Assembly: GCA_963736445.1 (NCBI GenBank)
Contig: CAVTOY010000015.1
Coordinates: 62,001-126,000 of the forward strand
Origin: Thiosocius sp963736445
GTDB lineage: Bacteria; Pseudomonadota; Gammaproteobacteria; Chromatiales; Chromatiaceae
Reading direction: 5' to 3'
DNA: 64,000 nucleotides
The translations under genes were made by a program, and so were the position numbers. Positions 34,519 to 43,867 of this stretch are shown here, piece after piece. Within the stretch, counting starts at the first letter, position 1; every line of letters begins with the position of its first letter. The notes under the pieces were generated by a model. That model was given only the letters and a program-made list of their open reading frames with translations. It was not told where the DNA came from and did no database searches.

Positions 34519-35742
34519 TCAGAAGTTATTGAGGGCAAAAGGTATCAGGACTGCGTTGACCAAATCGATGAAGAAAGCGCAGACCAGCGGCACGACGATG
34601 AAGGCCAAATGCGAGGCACCGTAACGCTGGGTTACCGCGGCCATGTTGGCCATTGCAGTCGGTGTGGCGCCGAGGGAGATACCACCGAAGCCAGCGGAGA
34701 CGACAGCGGCATCGTAGTTGCGTCCCATGGCGGGGAAAACTATGAACAGGTTGACGGCGATGGCGACGGCGAACTGGGCGGCGAGGATCGTGAAGATGGG
34801 TCCGGCCAAGTCGATCAGGGTCCAGAGCTGCATGCTCATCAGGGACATGGCGAGGAAGGTGCCCAGGGACACATCGGCGATCAGGGCGATAGCGGGCGTT
34901 CGTGTCGGCCAGGCAGTGCCGCTGATGCGTGGGTAATTCTTTGGGATCAGGTTGGTCAGCAGGATGCCGGCGAACAAGCAGGTAACGAACAGGGGCAGTT
35001 TGAGCCCGAGTTCCTCGAGACCCTCCTGAAACAAGAACCCGAGGATGGCACTGATATGGATTGCGAGGATGGCGTCAAGAAAGTCCAGATGGCCAATGCC
35101 TTCCTTTTTCTGCTCATCCGAGAGGCCCACATCCTGGGCCGCTGGTGCGGCCGGCTTCAGGTCGTAGCGCGTGATCAGGACCTTGGCGATCGGACCACCC
35201 ATAAGGCTGGCCAGGATAAGGCCGAAGGTGGCGCAGGCGATGCCGATCTCCATGGCGTTCTGGACCCCGAAATCTTCGGAGATCCTGGGCGCCCACGCGA
35301 TCGCGGTGCCGTGGCCGCCGATGAGGGAAACGGTTCCGCCCAATAGTCCGACGGCACTGGGAAGATCGAACAGCGCCGCAACCGAGATACCGGTCAGGTT
35401 CTGCGCCACCATGTAACCGATGGTGATGGTGAGCAGGATGATCAGCGGCTTTCCGCCGGCGACGAGGTCCTTCAGGCTCGCATTGATGCCAATGGTCGTG
35501 AAGAAGTAGACAAGAAGGAAATCGCGCGCGCCCAGATCGAATTCCACCGCAACACCGGAGACGGCGTAGACGACTCCGAACAGTATGGAGAACAGCAGCC
35601 CGCCGGTAACGGGCTCGGGGATGCTGAACTCGCGTAGGAAGCCGATGCCGTCGTTCAGGCGCTTGCCGACAAAGAGCACGACGATGCCCAGCGTAACTGC
35701 CAGAAAGCCACCAATCTTCAGGGTATTTTCGGTCAGCTCCAC
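34519..35742 (-). CDS. gltS: Sodium/glutamate symporter
   Basis: 407 residues with about ten membrane segments. GltS hallmarks include LLGGTVSLIGGHGTAIAWAP and AGFGGISLGATPTAMANMAA, the two inverted repeat cores that bind Na+ and glutamate. The start is a GTG at 35742; no better in-frame start is found. It lies between the qmo operon and the sulfur-globule-like gene, with no clear functional tie to sulfur oxidation. Confidence 0.9.
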   Translation of the reverse strand: MELTENTLKIGGFLAVTLGIVVLFVGKRLNDGIGFLREFSIPEPVTGGLLFSILFGVVYAVSGVAVEFDLGARDFLLVYFFTTIGINASLKDLVAGGKPLIILLTITIGYMVAQNLTGISVAALFDLPSAVGLLGGTVSLIGGHGTAIAWAPRISEDFGVQNAMEIGIACATFGLILASLMGGPIAKVLITRYDLKPAAPAAQDVGLSDEQKKEGIGHLDFLDAILAIHISAILGFLFQEGLEELGLKLPLFVTCLFAGILLTNLIPKNYPRISGTAWPTRTPAIALIADVSLGTFLAMSLMSMQLWTLIDLAGPIFTILAAQFAVAIAVNLFIVFPAMGRNYDAAVVSAGFGGISLGATPTAMANMAAVTQRYGASHLAFIVVPLVCAFFIDLVNAVLIPFALNNF

Positions 35743-35963
35743 ATCGTCATTCTCAATTACATCAACCGTCTCTTCAAGATCTGATTTCGGCCTTGTGGGG
35801 CCGTGATGTGAAAGCTGACGAACCTATCGAGGCGATAGCTCCCGAGTCGAACCTTCACGGATCAGTGTAGCCATATTTGACTTGGCGCAAACACAACTCG
35901 GCCTTGTCCGTTTAAATATAATATTCGTAAATACTCATATTTATGCCGGCTGGGAGATAGATC

Positions 35964-36296
35964 ATGAAAAGACACGCGACGCTTTCGCTGGCGGCTGCCC
36001 TGATGATCTCGGTAGCCTCCAGCGCATCGGCTTTTTGGGGCAACAACTGGGGAGGCTACGGCTGGAACCCCTATGATCCCTGGGATCCTCGCTTTTGGCT
36101 CGAGGAGTTCTTCGGCGGCGGTTACTATGGCGGCGGGCCCTGGGGTTATGGGGGTCCTTGGGGCGGCTATGGCTATCCCTATTACAGCGGCTATGGTTAC
36201 GCCCCCTGGGCAGGTTATGGGTATCCGGCCCACGGTGGCTGGGGCTCCCCGCTCTATGCATCCGTACCGGTGCAGGTCACGAGCACCAGCGAGTAG
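35964..36296 (+). CDS. Sulfur-globule-protein-like exported Gly/Trp/Tyr-rich protein
   Basis: 110 residues with a signal peptide ending ASA (residue 23). The mature part is dominated by Gly, Tyr, Trp and Pro (GGGYYGGGPWGYGGPWGGYG). Its size, signal and composition match the sulfur globule envelope proteins of sulfur bacteria, which coat periplasmic sulfur grains. Homology cannot be proven for low-complexity sequence, but the neighbourhood of qmo and apr supports it. GGGAGA precedes the ATG at 35964, and an AT-rich promoter-like region lies upstream. Confidence 0.7.
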   Translation: MKRHATLSLAAALMISVASSASAFWGNNWGGYGWNPYDPWDPRFWLEEFFGGGYYGGGPWGYGGPWGGYGYPYYSGYGYAPWAGYGYPAHGGWGSPLYASVPVQVTSTSE

Positions 36297-36432
36297 TCGT
36301 CAATCATGTCGCAAGGCCCGTGCGAGGCGCGCAGGCCTTGCGGAATGACCGCGATTTAGTCAGCCGTTATCGAGGCGGGCGACGACTCAACAAATTCAAC
36401 GGTACTGCGAAAGCGGGAGTGGGGTGTCAGCC

Positions 36433-36720
36433 ATGGATGATCCGGTCGCCTGGATAATCATCATCGCGTTCTATGCCCCGCTGCATTTTTTGCTGCCGGT
36501 ACTCGTGCTGTTCATTACCGGCAACGAAGCGGACGGACTGCGCAGGGAACTCATTCGACACGCGCTGATCGACGCCAGCGTGTCGATGGCCGCCGCCTTT
36601 GTGCTCGTCATCTATCTGGCACAACAGGGCGATCTATCGACGGCGATGTCCATTCTGCTGCTGTCGATGGCCTTCCCGTTCATCCGAATCTGGCGCCATC
36701 GGCGCGAGATCACCGACTGA
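36433..36720 (+). CDS. Small integral membrane protein of unknown function
   Basis: 95 residues with about three hydrophobic segments (6-30, 47-66, 70-86). ATG at 36433 follows GGGGTG; a GTG at 36424 is possible. No family is recognised. It lies downstream of the sulfur-globule-like gene in the same direction, with a 136-bp gap. Confidence 0.6.
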   Translation: MDDPVAWIIIIAFYAPLHFLLPVLVLFITGNEADGLRRELIRHALIDASVSMAAAFVLVIYLAQQGDLSTAMSILLLSMAFPFIRIWRHRREITD

Positions 36721-36818
36721 CAAGATCCACACACAGACTGGACGGCACGCATCCCACGGGCTTGCGCACAGCCTGCGAACGCACGTCCCAACCGCAAATG
36801 ATTCTTGCCTGCTGGCTG

Positions 36819-37736
36819 TCAATCAGCGGAGCCGCCCGTCGTTTCATCACGCATCTGCTGTTCTGCCTTGGCGTTGCGCGCCTCGATCTCCGCGTTGGCA
36901 CGTGCCTCCCAGACCGCTTTACGGTCCTCGACGCGCTTTTCCCAGGCGCCGCTCTTTTCCGGGATAGTCTTTTCGCCGAACAGGGCCTGGCGCATCAATC
37001 TGTTGCCGAGCTTCATCAAGGCAACATCGTCTTCGGCGACCTCGGCATAGGTCTCGTCCGGCAGATCATAGGTCGCCTTGAAATTGTCGCTCATCACGAA
37101 GCGGCGCAGCATGTCAAAATTAAATGAGGCCATGAAGAACAACTGCAGGCTCATCTCATTGGGTTTGCCGACACCGGGACCACCCGACTTCTTCTTCAGA
37201 ATGAGCTCGTACCAACGGCGATTCAGCTCGTCGAATTCCTCAACACCTTGTTCTTTGCGGTAGTCGCGCAGGGTGATCTCACGCGGCTCCTGATGGCCCT
37301 TGCAGTGATCTTCGCGAACCAGCGAATACTGCTGCTTGGCCTCATAGGTGTCCTTCTCACGCATGTTCAACAGCGCCACCGGATAGTAGCGACAAACCGT
37401 CGGCCGGTCTTCGTAAACGCCACAGCCATTGTCGCCATCGAGAAACAGGCAGGCGCCATCGTTGTCGGTGCGCAGCTTGATGCCGGGCGTACCATCGGCA
37501 TCCAATTGGAAGGGAACGGTATGCTTGCTAAGGAATTGTTCGGAGTTCATCCCCAGGCGCTTCTGCAGCCGCAGGACGTCGTAAGGGGCCAAAGTCACAT
37601 CGGCATGCTTGCAGCACGCATTGAAGCAAGAGATGCCCTTGAAGCAATTGAACTGGATGACGCTGTCTTCGGTCAGCAGCGCTGGGACAGCGGGGCTGGC
37701 GAACTGCCCGGGGATGTCGAATTTCTCGTCGCTCAT
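36819..37736 (-). CDS. YkgJ-family cysteine-cluster protein
   Basis: 305 residues. The conserved cysteines FNCFKGISCFNACCK, CLFLDGDNGCGVYEDRPTVCR and HCKG match the YkgJ/UPF0153 metal-binding (Fe or Zn) family. The biological role of the family is poorly known. The C-terminal tail (about 250-305) is a charged helix rich in Glu, Ala and Arg. ATG at 37734-37736. Confidence 0.85.
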   Translation of the reverse strand: MSDEKFDIPGQFASPAVPALLTEDSVIQFNCFKGISCFNACCKHADVTLAPYDVLRLQKRLGMNSEQFLSKHTVPFQLDADGTPGIKLRTDNDGACLFLDGDNGCGVYEDRPTVCRYYPVALLNMREKDTYEAKQQYSLVREDHCKGHQEPREITLRDYRKEQGVEEFDELNRRWYELILKKKSGGPGVGKPNEMSLQLFFMASFNFDMLRRFVMSDNFKATYDLPDETYAEVAEDDVALMKLGNRLMRQALFGEKTIPEKSGAWEKRVEDRKAVWEARANAEIEARNAKAEQQMRDETTGGSAD

Positions 37737-38017
37737 GAAATCTTTCCTCGACGCGACCGGAAGCCGCAGTGATTGGCCAACCCTGGAACGTTAGCGCATG
37801 ACGGCGGGCCACACGGGGCTGATATTGTAAGGTTTTTATGATCTGCACGCCGAACCACCGCAGATCGCCCGGTGGCCGGATACTGCAGATGCCGGCCGGG
37901 TGCTGTTTGTATGACGTCACGGGGAGAATGCAGACGAGTGACAAACGTCACCGGCAGGAGCGTGCGCGCTGCGCAACTGTGCGACCCTCGGGTCGGTCGC
38001 TCGCCGCCTACACCAAT

Positions 38018-38047
38018 AAAAAAACCGGGCGCCTCACGGCGCCCGGT
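38018..38047 (-). terminator. Rho-independent terminator of aprBA
   Basis: On the minus strand ACCGGGCGCC and GGCGCCCGGT pair around a 4-base loop, followed by a T-run. It lies 30 bp after the aprA stop. Confidence 0.92.
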
Positions 38048-38077
38048 GGAGCAGTCTCGATACCCTGTAGCGTGGGC

Positions 38078-40081
38078 TTACTTGAACAGCTTCGACTTGT
38101 CGACCAAGTCCTTGTGGGCGCGCTTGAAGCAGGTCCAGGCCTTGGTCTCTTTGTCGTAAACGGAGTTTACGAAGCAATGCCAATTTTCTTCGTCAACGAA
38201 GTTCTTGTCCATGCGGTAGTAGAAACCCGGGTACCGGGATTCTTCACGGAACTGGATGTGCTTCATGTGAGCTTCTGCGGTCAAGATGCGGTGGTAATTT
38301 TCCCATGCACGCAGCAGCTCATGAAGGTCTTTAGCACGCATCTTCAGCGCGTCTTCCTTCAACATCTCAAGCTTCTGCTCGGCGAGATCCAGCATATGCT
38401 CATTGGTCGTGTAGTAAGTCGCCACACCTGCCACATATTCGTCCATGATTTTCTGCAGACGGAACTGCAGCATCCGCGGCGTGATGTAGTTCGGGTTGAT
38501 GTCGATCGCGGTCGAGTAATCCTTGTGCTCGAGGAAGTTGCGCACCGGACGGTAAATCTCTTCCATCAACTCGTCGACCGTGGTATCGAGCTCGGGCTGA
38601 TGGTCTTTGTTGTCCATCACGAACTTGACCATCGACTTGGCACACATCCGACCCTCGGCGTGCGAACCGGAAGAGAACTTGTGCCCGGAGGCGCCCACGC
38701 CGTCACCGGCGGTGAACAGACCCTTCACGGTGGTCATGCCACGGTAACCCCAGTTCCAGCCTTCCGGCAGGTGGCCCGGGATCTTGTCCTTTTCGGGGTG
38801 CTCTTCGGAGGTCGGAGCGCCGACGTCTTCCGGGCCCGAGGCCCAGATCCCGCAGCAACCCGAGTGCGAACCCAGCAGATAGGGCTCGGTCGGCATCAGC
38901 TCGGAGTTCTTCTTCTCCGGCTCGATGTTCTCACCGGCCCAGATACCACACTGGCCGATACACATGTCGAGGAAGTCCTCCCAGGCCTCGGCCTCGAGGT
39001 GCTTGACCTCACGCGGCGACAGGGTCTCGCGCAGGTTCGCCAAGGCGGTGACGGTATCCATCCATATCGGACCGCGACCTTCCTTCATCTCTTTGAGCAT
39101 CAGATGATTACGCAAGCACGATGCCGGGACCTTGGTCTGGCCGTAAGGCGGATAGTCGTCCAGCATGTCTTTATTGCGCTGCATATAGACTTCGCCGAAG
39201 GCGTTGGTGGCCTGCGACTTGAAGAGCAGGAACCAGGCGCCGACCGGACCATAGCCGTCCTTGAAACGGGTCGGCACGAAGCGGTTTTCCATCATGGTCA
39301 GCTCGGCACCGGCCTCGGCTGCCATTGCGTAGGTAGAACCGGCATTCCACACCGGGTACCAGGCACGTCCCTGGCCCTCACCGACCGAGCGCGGACGGAA
39401 GATGTTCACGCAGCCGCCGGCGACCAGCAGGCAAGCCTTGAACTTGTAAACGAACAGCTGGTGCTCGCGCACCGAGAAACCGACAGCACCGGCGACGCGG
39501 TTCTTGTCGTTCTTGTCGTTGACCAGCTTGACGATAAAGACGCGCTCCTGGATACGGTCGGTGCCCAAGGCCTTCTTCGCGGCCTCGGCGACGATCCACT
39601 TGTAGGACTCACCGTTGATCATGATCTGCCACTTACCGGAACGCACGGGCTTGCCGCCGTCCTTGAGCGGGGTCATCCCCTTCGAGCCGTCATGGCGCTC
39701 ACCGTTCTCGTCGGTCTTCCAGATCGGCAGGCCCCACTCTTCGAACAGGTGCACCGACTCGTCGACGTGACGACCCAGGTCGTAGGCTAGGTCGTCGCGG
39801 GTGATGCCCATCAGGTCGTTGGAGACCATGCGGGCGTAGTCCGCTGGATCCTGCTCGGTACCGATGTAGGTGTTGATCGCGGACAGACCCTGCGCAACTG
39901 CGCCAGAACGGTCCATTGCGGCCTTGTCCACCAGTTTCACCTTGATATCTACGCCCTGTGCCTTCGCGGCGTCCAGCCACGGACCGATCTCGTAGCCAGT
40001 ACCACAAGCGGCCATGCCGCCGCCGATGATGAGGATGTCTACCTCTTCTTCGACGACTTCGGGTTTTCCAAATTCAGCCAT
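38078..40081 (-). CDS. aprA: Adenylylsulfate (APS) reductase alpha subunit
   Basis: 667 residues. The FAD-binding N-terminus is VDILIIGGGMAACGTGYEIG. Family hallmarks include AINTYIGTEQDPADYARMVS, GGCVNIFRPRS, MENRFVPTRFKDGYGPVGAW and SGCCGIWASGPEDVG. AprA holds FAD and binds the sulfite/APS substrate in the cytosol. In sulfur oxidisers it forms APS from sulfite and AMP. aprB lies 46 bp upstream. The length is near that of other oxidising-type AprA. Confidence 0.97.
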   Translation of the reverse strand: MAEFGKPEVVEEEVDILIIGGGMAACGTGYEIGPWLDAAKAQGVDIKVKLVDKAAMDRSGAVAQGLSAINTYIGTEQDPADYARMVSNDLMGITRDDLAYDLGRHVDESVHLFEEWGLPIWKTDENGERHDGSKGMTPLKDGGKPVRSGKWQIMINGESYKWIVAEAAKKALGTDRIQERVFIVKLVNDKNDKNRVAGAVGFSVREHQLFVYKFKACLLVAGGCVNIFRPRSVGEGQGRAWYPVWNAGSTYAMAAEAGAELTMMENRFVPTRFKDGYGPVGAWFLLFKSQATNAFGEVYMQRNKDMLDDYPPYGQTKVPASCLRNHLMLKEMKEGRGPIWMDTVTALANLRETLSPREVKHLEAEAWEDFLDMCIGQCGIWAGENIEPEKKNSELMPTEPYLLGSHSGCCGIWASGPEDVGAPTSEEHPEKDKIPGHLPEGWNWGYRGMTTVKGLFTAGDGVGASGHKFSSGSHAEGRMCAKSMVKFVMDNKDHQPELDTTVDELMEEIYRPVRNFLEHKDYSTAIDINPNYITPRMLQFRLQKIMDEYVAGVATYYTTNEHMLDLAEQKLEMLKEDALKMRAKDLHELLRAWENYHRILTAEAHMKHIQFREESRYPGFYYRMDKNFVDEENWHCFVNSVYDKETKAWTCFKRAHKDLVDKSKLFK

Positions 40082-40127
40082 TGTTCATACCTCTGTCTCT
40101 AAACCTTGGGTTCCGCGCGGATCGGCG

Positions 40128-40595
40128 TTACTTAGCGATCAGTTCGCTCGGATCGCCGGGCCGGTAGCCGTTCGCCTCGACGAAGAAGCCGTTCGCGGCG
40201 ATCTTGTTGATGTCCGCTGCGGGCTTGCCACCGTAAGGATCGATCGAACCCTCCGGGGTGGTGCGGATCGGGAATTTGAAACGCTTCATGGTGCCGTTGC
40301 GGAACTTGATGGTCCACATGATGGAGTCGGTACCACGCAGCGGCTGAACCGAGGCGCCCAGCGGCACGATATCCGCATAGGGACGCGCCTCAATGGCGTT
40401 TTGCGGGCAGATCTTGATGCAGGAGTAGCACTCCCAGCACTGCTCCGGCTCTTGGTTGTACGACTTCATGGCATGGCCGGTCTCGGAACCGTCCATATCC
40501 AGCTTCATCAGGTCGTGCGGGCAGATGTACATGCACGCCGTCTTGTCCTGGCCCTTACAGCCATCGCACTTGTCAGTACGCACGAATGTCGGCAT
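40128..40595 (-). CDS. aprB: Adenylylsulfate (APS) reductase beta subunit
   Basis: 155 residues from ATG 40595, with AGGAG upstream. Two [4Fe-4S] motifs: CDGCKGQDKTACMYICP (about 10-26) and CWECYSCIKICP (about 53-64). The C-terminal tail (FRNGTMKRFKFPIRTTPEGS) wraps AprA in known structures. AprB relays electrons between AprA and Qmo-type partners. Confidence 0.96.
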   Translation of the reverse strand: MPTFVRTDKCDGCKGQDKTACMYICPHDLMKLDMDGSETGHAMKSYNQEPEQCWECYSCIKICPQNAIEARPYADIVPLGASVQPLRGTDSIMWTIKFRNGTMKRFKFPIRTTPEGSIDPYGGKPAADINKIAANGFFVEANGYRPGDPSELIAK

Positions 40596-40982
40596 CGATG
40601 ATTCTCCTGAATTCACACTGCAGTGTTGACGCCACCCTAATCAGCGGCAGTTTTCGTAGAAGCGGTCGGGTGGTACTCGTGCGCCAGCCCTGCGGCTTCC
40701 ATTTGCTTGGCCCTTCCTGTCTAACGATCCGGCTCCCGGACAGCCGACGAATCGCCAGGCAGTGTCTGCATTGCGTGTTGAGCGCAGCGACCTGCCAGGG
40801 GCCTTGGGGTTGGTAAACATAGAGAGAGTGGGGGGAAAAGGCCAAACAATTTTATGGTCGGCAGGCATAAATTAGTCTTATCTCTTTTTCTAATACTCGA
40901 AACCAACAAGCTGTTTTTCTTAACATTTTCTATTCAGTATCCGAACTGGCAGGTATATTTTCCCAATTAGCTGGACAAGCCC
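40596..40982. other. Divergent promoter region between aprB and the Trx/HEAT gene
   Basis: 386 bp without a gene. The right half (about 40855-40975) is AT-rich and likely holds the promoters. No strong operator palindrome was found. Confidence 0.5.
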
Positions 40983-41672
40983 ATGACAGAACCTGTGGAC
41001 ACGCACCAAACGGCAGCAGAAACCGGTCCCGGCGCCCCAGACGCCGAACTACTGATCGCGCCGGGTTGTGCCCACTGTGCGGCAGTCCTCGCTGCCGTGA
41101 CCGATCTCGTCAAACGCGGAGACCTCGGGCGCCTGAACGTCGTTCACCTGGGTGCCCACCCGGAGGCCGCCGCAGCCGCAGGTGCCCGCAGCGTACCGTG
41201 GATGAGGATCGGGCCATTCGAGTTCACCGGGGCCCACACGCAGAGCGAACTGGCCGGCTGGGCGCAGCGTGCCGGCACCCCAGAAGGACTGCGCGCGTAT
41301 CTGCTAGAGCAGTTGCAGAGCGGGCAGCTCGACAGCGCGATCACCGCCTGCCGCCGCGAGCCGGCGTTCCTGCCGCGCTTACTATCGCTGTCGGCCGACC
41401 TCGACACGCCGCTTGCAGCCCGCATCGGCGTCGGAGCCGTGCTCGAGGATCTGTCGCCCGACGGACTGCTGCGAGGTCTTGTCGATGCCATCGATGCGCT
41501 GCTCACGTGCAGCCCGCACGCTCAGGTGCGCGCGGATGCCGCGCACTTCCTCAGTCTAACCGGCTCGCCAGGCGCGCGCGCAGTGCTGCAGCGGCTGTCC
41601 AACGACGAGAACGCCGAGGTGCGCGAGATCGCGCATGAGTCCATGACCGTGCTGGACGAATCAGCGCGATGA
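40983..41672 (+). CDS. Thioredoxin-fold plus HEAT-repeat protein
   Basis: 229 residues. The N-terminal part (about 20-100) looks like a small thioredoxin fold with CxxC in APGCAHCAAV and SVPWMRIGPFEFTG (cis-Pro region). The C-terminal part (about 140-225) has HEAT-like helices ending in LTGSPGARAVLQRLSNDENA. It is divergent from aprBA and could be a redox or assembly factor for that enzyme; the function is inferred only from context. Confidence 0.65.
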   Translation: MTEPVDTHQTAAETGPGAPDAELLIAPGCAHCAAVLAAVTDLVKRGDLGRLNVVHLGAHPEAAAAAGARSVPWMRIGPFEFTGAHTQSELAGWAQRAGTPEGLRAYLLEQLQSGQLDSAITACRREPAFLPRLLSLSADLDTPLAARIGVGAVLEDLSPDGLLRGLVDAIDALLTCSPHAQVRADAAHFLSLTGSPGARAVLQRLSNDENAEVREIAHESMTVLDESAR

Positions 41673-41746
41673 TCTCGACCCACCGAGGGCACAAACAGGC
41701 TCGGCGTCGTCCGTTACACTGGGTGCGCCAACGAACAGGAAGCGCC

Positions 41747-42301
41747 ATGGTGTCGATACCCGATCGCGATCAGCAAATCATCCAAACCCACGCCGCCTTC
41801 ATCTGCCAGGCCGTTGAGTGCCTCCAAAATCCGGCGATGCAGCAGAAGCTCGACGATCTCCTGCGGGTCGCCGAACACAACGGCTGGACCGCGCTGGCCG
41901 GTGCCCTCCGGCGGTTTGCCACCGGGCAGCGCGAACTCGATGCGCTCGGCGTACTCGACGAGGAGGACCGTGTGATCGCCCAGGCGATCCTTCAGGGGCT
42001 GCAAGATCCGCGCACCCTGCCCGACCCCACCAGCAAAGGCGATCCGACGTTGGCCGCACCTGGCCTTGCCCAAATGATCCATGCAGCGGCCACCGGCGAC
42101 GTCCAGGCTCTGACCCTGCTCAGCCAGATGGCCGAGCAGATGAGCAAGGTGGGCGGCGATATGCGCCGGGTGGCGGCGGTGATCCGGCCATTGGTGAACG
42201 GCGAGCGCGACCCTGACAGACTGTGTGAACATCTAGACACGCGCGGTCGGCAGCTGGTGCTGCAGATACTCGAAGCGCTCGGGAGGTTAGGCCGCCACTG
42301 A
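41747..42301 (+). CDS. Helical protein of unknown function near aprBA
   Basis: 184 residues from ATG 41747, chosen for the AGGAAG ribosome site; an in-frame ATG at 41669 overlaps the previous stop and would add 26 residues. The protein is all-helical by composition, with no membrane segment or known motif (AMQQKLDDLLRVAEHNGW, GDMRRVAAVIRPLVNGERDP). The stop overlaps the next start (TGATG). It is cotranscribed with the Trx/HEAT gene. Confidence 0.7.
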   Translation: MVSIPDRDQQIIQTHAAFICQAVECLQNPAMQQKLDDLLRVAEHNGWTALAGALRRFATGQRELDALGVLDEEDRVIAQAILQGLQDPRTLPDPTSKGDPTLAAPGLAQMIHAAATGDVQALTLLSQMAEQMSKVGGDMRRVAAVIRPLVNGERDPDRLCEHLDTRGRQLVLQILEALGRLGRH

Positions 42302-42684
42302 TGAACCCGCTGCGACATTTTCTGTTTCTTGGCGCAGTGAACGGTTTTCTCGCCGTGGCCTTCGGGGCCTTTGCCGCCCATGGTCTGAAAGACCTGCTGA
42401 GCAGCGGTCTGCTGGCGGTCTTCCAGACCGGCGTCGAGTACCAGGCCATGCATGCTTTGGCTCTGCTGGCGGTGGGGATCCTCGGGGCCTACAGCGCGGA
42501 GCTCAAGCTGCTGCAACTGGCCGGTTGGGCTTTCGCGACCGGCATTCTGCTGTTCTCCGGCAGCCTGTACCTGCTGGCGCTCACAGATGCACGCTGGCTA
42601 GGCGCGGTTACCCCGTTTGGCGGCATGGCATTTCTGCTCGGCTGGGGCGCGCTGGCCTGGCATGCGCGCCGTCTCCCGATGTGA
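42301..42684 (+). CDS. DUF423 membrane protein
   Basis: 127 residues with four membrane helices. The N-terminal GAVNGFLAVAFGAFAAHGLK and the central FQTGVEYQAMHALALL are diagnostic of DUF423 (YgdD type). The function is unknown. It overlaps both neighbours by a few bases, so translational coupling is likely. Confidence 0.92.
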   Translation: MNPLRHFLFLGAVNGFLAVAFGAFAAHGLKDLLSSGLLAVFQTGVEYQAMHALALLAVGILGAYSAELKLLQLAGWAFATGILLFSGSLYLLALTDARWLGAVTPFGGMAFLLGWGALAWHARRLPM

Positions 42685-43613
42685 TCGATCCCGAGAGCCT
42701 GAGTAACCGGGTCGTGAAGAATCAGCGCCACCTGCAAAAATGGGCACGGCGCGAGGGCATCGAGGCGTATCGGCTATACGATCGCGACATCCCCGAGTTC
42801 CCACTCGCCATCGACCGTTACGCGGACTGGCTGCACGTACAGGCGTTCGAAAAGAGACGGCCGCTCGGTTCCAACGACCTGGACAGCATCCGCGAACAAC
42901 TCGCCAACGCACTGCATCTGCCGCAAGACCAGGTGATCATCAAGCACCGGCGTCGGCAGCGTGGCCTGTCACAATACGAAAAACAGCAAGACTCGGCGCC
43001 GTCCTTCAACATCAACGAACGTGGATTGCGCTTCGAGGTCAACCTGGCGCGCTACCTCGACACCGGCCTGTTTCTCGACCATCGCGATACCCGCCAGCTG
43101 ATCCGCGAGCGCGCGGATGGCGCCAGATTTCTGAATCTGTTCGCCTATACCGGGAGTTTCACGGTGTACGCCGCCGCAGCCGGAGCACAAAGCACGGTGA
43201 CGGTCGACATGTCCAGGACCTATCAGGCATGGAGCCGTCGCAATCTGTTGCACAACCGACTCGGAGGCCCGCGTCATGATTTCGTGCAGTGCGATGTGTT
43301 CGCGTATCTCGAACGCATGCGCGGCAGTCGCGCACGCTTTGATCTCATCGTTCTCGACCCGCCGAGCTTTTCCAACTCGAAACGCATGAGTGCATCGTTC
43401 GACGTGCAGCGCGATCATCCCGACCTGCTGCGCGGGACCTTGGGGCTGCTCGCAACCGGTGGCGAGCTCTTCTTCTCCAATAACCGGCAGGGCTTCCAAC
43501 TGGATCCGGCGGTAGCCGAGCTGGCCGATGTGAGCGAGATCACCGACCAGACCGTCCCGCTGGACTTCTCGCGCCATACGCCACACCGCTGCTGGCGAAT
43601 CCGCAGGGACTGA
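42681..43613 (+). CDS. SAM-dependent rRNA methyltransferase resembling the RlmK part of RlmL
   Basis: 310 residues from a GTG at 42681 that overlaps the previous stop (GTGA). Features: NRVVKNQRHLQKWARREG at the N-terminus, FLDHRDTRQLIRE, FLNLFAYTGSFTVYAAAAGA (SAM site), FDLIVLDPPSFSNSKRM and the C-terminal ELFFSNNRQGF. In E. coli this domain is fused to RlmL and makes m7G2069 in 23S rRNA; here it stands alone. Confidence 0.87.
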   Translation: MIDPESLSNRVVKNQRHLQKWARREGIEAYRLYDRDIPEFPLAIDRYADWLHVQAFEKRRPLGSNDLDSIREQLANALHLPQDQVIIKHRRRQRGLSQYEKQQDSAPSFNINERGLRFEVNLARYLDTGLFLDHRDTRQLIRERADGARFLNLFAYTGSFTVYAAAAGAQSTVTVDMSRTYQAWSRRNLLHNRLGGPRHDFVQCDVFAYLERMRGSRARFDLIVLDPPSFSNSKRMSASFDVQRDHPDLLRGTLGLLATGGELFFSNNRQGFQLDPAVAELADVSEITDQTVPLDFSRHTPHRCWRIRRD

Positions 43614-43709
43614 GCTATCCATCGCACCGATGTGCGCCATAGACGTGGCGCTGGCGGTTATCGGCGGCGAGTGCGATACAAGCGCGTGGCGCCTTGAAAA
43701 CAGACAGCC

Positions 43710-43798
43710 TGCCTAGCCTGCAAATCTCACCTTTTTCGTCGCGAGGGTGTCGAAACGTCGCCCGCAGCAGGAAAGCGGTGAGATTTGCAGGCTAGGCA
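43710..43798. repeat. Family A inverted-repeat element, internally deleted
   Basis: 89 bp with perfect 22-bp inverted ends (43710-43731 and 43777-43798) built on TGCCTAGCCTGCAAATCTCA. The interior is only 45 bp but keeps the CCCGCAGCAGGAAA segment of the long copies. Confidence 0.85.
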
Positions 43799-43867
43799 TT
43801 CGCTGGCGCCGCGAGCCCATCAATGCCTCGCTTTCCCCGCTCGGGACACACAGACTACTATCTCGCT

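Noticed and set aside
37838..39790. 650-codon open frame on the + strand antisense to aprA
   Set aside because: It lies on the opposite strand of a very well conserved gene, has no ribosome site or family features, and is explained by GC-rich codon usage.
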